64,000 nucleotides of DNA from NCBI RefSeq assembly GCF_007993065.1, contig NZ_VOPL01000001.1, positions 124,001 to 188,000 of the forward strand, in the 5' to 3' direction. The translations under genes were made by a program, and so were the position numbers. Below the pieces are notes generated by a model that was not told where the DNA came from, made no database searches, and worked only from the letters and a program-made list of their open reading frames with translations. Source of the stretch: Paracoccus aurantiacus (GTDB taxonomy: Bacteria; Pseudomonadota; Alphaproteobacteria; Rhodobacterales; Rhodobacteraceae). Every line of letters starts with the position of its first letter. Positions within the stretch are counted from its first letter, which is position 1. Of this stretch, positions 62,621-64,000 are shown one piece after another.

Positions 62621-62671
62621 CGATTGGCGCTAGCGTCGCGTTCGGAAACAACTTGGGGAAGGAGGCAGGCC

Positions 62672-63361
62672 ATGCGTCTGACCTGGCTGGGACATGCAAG
62701 CTGGCGGCTGGAAATCGAGGATGCGGTGATCCTTATCGACCCGTGGCTGGACGGCAACCCGTCCTTTCCGGACGACCGCAAGGCCGACGCGGTCAGCGGT
62801 GCAACGCACATCCTGATTACGCATGGTCACGGCGACCACGCCTCGGAAGCCGTGGCGCTGGCGCAAGAACTGAAGGTTCCGGTCTCGGGGATCTATGACC
62901 TGATGCAGTATTGGGAGGGCGCGCACGGGATTGAAACCATCGGGTTCAACAAGGGCGGCACGGTCGATCTGGGCGGTGCGAAGGTGACGATGGTGAATGC
63001 AGCGCATTCCTCGTCCATGGCGGGCGCGGACGGTGCGCCGGTCTATGCGGGCCACGAATCCGGCTTCATGATCGCGGGCGAGGGCAAGACCATCTATTTC
63101 TCTGGCGATACGGATATCATGGCCGACATGGAATGGATGGGCGATCTGCACAAGCCCGATATCGGCATCCTTTCCATCGGCGGTCATTTCACGATGGACC
63201 CGGCGCGTGCGGCCTATGCGTCGAAGCGGTGGTTCGATTTCGACAGCATTGTCTGTTCTCACTATCTGACCTTCCCGTTTCTGGAACCCGATCTGGGGCC
63301 GCTTCGCGATCTTGGCGTCACGCTGATCGAACCGGAGGTCATGGTCCCCTTCAGCCCCTGA
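62672..63361 (+). CDS. UPF0173 metal-dependent hydrolase (metallo-beta-lactamase fold)
   Basis: A 229-residue beta-lactamase-fold hydrolase. ATG 62672 follows AAGGAGG at 62659-62665; the frame from 62624 has no such site. The N-terminus MRLTWLGHASWRLE and metal motif THGHGDHASEA (H-x-H-x-D-H) are typical of UPF0173/YtkL proteins, and YFSGDTDIM and GGHFTMDP supply further ligands. Its substrate is unknown. It lies 67 bp before gatC, as in many alphaproteobacteria. Confidence 0.93.
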   Translation: MRLTWLGHASWRLEIEDAVILIDPWLDGNPSFPDDRKADAVSGATHILITHGHGDHASEAVALAQELKVPVSGIYDLMQYWEGAHGIETIGFNKGGTVDLGGAKVTMVNAAHSSSMAGADGAPVYAGHESGFMIAGEGKTIYFSGDTDIMADMEWMGDLHKPDIGILSIGGHFTMDPARAAYASKRWFDFDSIVCSHYLTFPFLEPDLGPLRDLGVTLIEPEVMVPFSP

Positions 63362-63428
63362 TCGGGCCGGCGCGCCTTGCAGCGACTTGCGGGCGGGGCT
63401 AAACCGTCGCCAAGTTAAAGGAGCATCC

Positions 63429-63716
63429 ATGTCCATCACGCAAGACGAGGCGCGCAAGGTCGCCCATCTGGCCCGGATCGCGGTCGAGGAGGAACATCTT
63501 CCCGCGCTCGCCGCAGAGCTGAACAATATCCTTCATTTCATGGAGCAGTTGAACGAGGTCGATGTCGAAGGTGTCGAGCCGATGACCGGCGTGACCCCGA
63601 TGCGCCTGAAGCGTCGCGAGGATGTCGTGACGGATGGTGGTTACCCCGAAAAGATCCTCGCCAATGCGCCGGATGCGCGCGAGGGGTTCTTTGCCGTGCC
63701 GAAGGTGGTCGAATGA
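63429..63716 (+). CDS. gatC: aspartyl/glutamyl-tRNA(Asn/Gln) amidotransferase subunit C
   Basis: A 95-residue subunit that clamps GatA and GatB. Typical features: MSITQDEARKVAHLARIAV, the helix ALAAELNNILHFMEQLNEVD, and the C-terminal VEPMTGVTPMRLKRREDVV. ATG 63429 follows AAGGAG at 63417-63422. Its TGA overlaps the gatA ATG (ATGA at 63713), the usual coupling. Confidence 0.96.
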   Translation: MSITQDEARKVAHLARIAVEEEHLPALAAELNNILHFMEQLNEVDVEGVEPMTGVTPMRLKRREDVVTDGGYPEKILANAPDAREGFFAVPKVVE

Positions 63717-64000
63717 GCGATCTGAACAGGCTGACCATCGCCGAGGCCCGCGACGGGATGCGGGCAGGCAAGCTGAGCTCGGTCGAGCTGACCGAAGCAT
63801 GCCTTAATGCAATCGACGGCGCGGGAACGCTGAATGCATTCGTCCACCAGACGCCGGAACTTGCGGTCGAAATGGCCAGGGTCGCGGACCATCGTATCAA
63901 GGCGGGCGACGGCGCGCCGATGACGGGCATTCCGCTGGGAATCAAGGACCTGTTCTGCACGAACGGGGTCGCGACACAGGCGGCGAGCAATATTCTGGAC
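63713..64000 (+). CDS. gatA: aspartyl/glutamyl-tRNA amidotransferase subunit A, N-terminal part (cut by window edge)
   Basis: The first 96 codons of gatA, which hydrolyses glutamine to supply ammonia for amidating Glu-tRNA(Gln) or Asp-tRNA(Asn). The visible part starts MSDLNRLTIAEARDGMRAGK and reaches the amidase-signature region with the catalytic Lys in GIPLGIKDLFCT. The Ser-Ser-Lys serines lie beyond the edge. It is coupled to gatC by a 4-base overlap. Confidence 0.96.
   Translation, partial: MSDLNRLTIAEARDGMRAGKLSSVELTEACLNAIDGAGTLNAFVHQTPELAVEMARVADHRIKAGDGAPMTGIPLGIKDLFCTNGVATQAASNILD

Noticed and set aside
1..64000. Search for insertion sequences, attachment sites, phage genes, CRISPR repeats and rRNA
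   Set aside because: No transposase or integrase motif, terminal repeats, spaced direct repeats or rRNA sequence was seen.

Overview
The window looks like a chromosomal segment of a GC-rich alphaproteobacterium, most likely Rhodobacteraceae (Paracoccus or Rhodobacter type). This is inferred from the very high GC content in third codon positions, dense operons with ATGA/GTGA/TAATG overlaps, pth near clpP-clpX, a DUF952-pyrD pair, the Hint-domain protein, the UPF0173 hydrolase beside gatCA, and TctABC and CUT1 transporters. No insertion sequence, phage gene, CRISPR array, rRNA or convincing tRNA was found. Nearly every base is coding; the only gap over 300 bp is downstream of clpX.

Region 1 (1-19.9 kb, all + strand) is a large catabolic block. 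It holds the end of an SDR gene, a TctCBA solute transporter, then a predicted promoter and LacI-type operator. These precede a Gfo/Idh/MocA dehydrogenase, a CoA-transferase, an enoyl-CoA hydratase homologue and an aldehyde dehydrogenase. Next come a glucose-type CUT1 ABC transporter, two GMC flavin oxidoreductases, an SDR, a Dabb protein, a DUF993 aldolase-like protein, a LacI regulator and a type-2 glycerate kinase. The block reads as uptake and oxidation of a sugar-like compound with glycerate as one product; the substrate is not identified.

Region 2 (19.9-32.0 kb) holds an RND efflux pump and its adaptor, then two divergent sets of periplasmic molybdenum hydroxylases. One set has a three-haem cytochrome c, the other has only an iron-sulfur and a molybdopterin subunit.

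Region 3 (32.0-37.3 kb, - strand) is the most interesting. A compact four-gene operon encodes a cyclic amidohydrolase, an M20 N-carbamoyl amidohydrolase, a DUF917 protein and a divergent urocanase homologue. Read as a pathway, it fits breakdown of an S-methylated 2-thioimidazole propenoate (S-methyl thiourocanate, from S-methyl ergothioneine or a similar thiohistidine). The steps would run through a thiohydantoin, loss of methanethiol, hydantoin propionate and N-carbamoyl-glutamate to glutamate. A promoter and a small inverted repeat lie just upstream.

Region 4 (37.4-51.3 kb) is mixed metabolism: malic enzyme with a phosphotransacetylase-like tail, membrane cytochrome-c urate oxidase PuuD, manC-manB for GDP-mannose, a glycosyltransferase-like protein, a DUF1932 dehydrogenase, an AbrB-type membrane protein with a possible leader peptide, and an isocitrate/isopropylmalate-type dehydrogenase. 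A pth-DUF2332-DUF2237-DUF4893 operon follows.

Region 5 (51.4-64 kb) is core housekeeping. It has clpP, clpX, a PAP2-like protein, chaC, parE, a GST, DUF952-pyrD, a secreted 5'-nucleotidase with an Ala/Glu/Asp-rich tail, a Hint-domain protein, a UPF0173 hydrolase and gatC-gatA (gatA runs off the end). A nested inverted-repeat structure in the clpX downstream gap is a candidate non-coding RNA.
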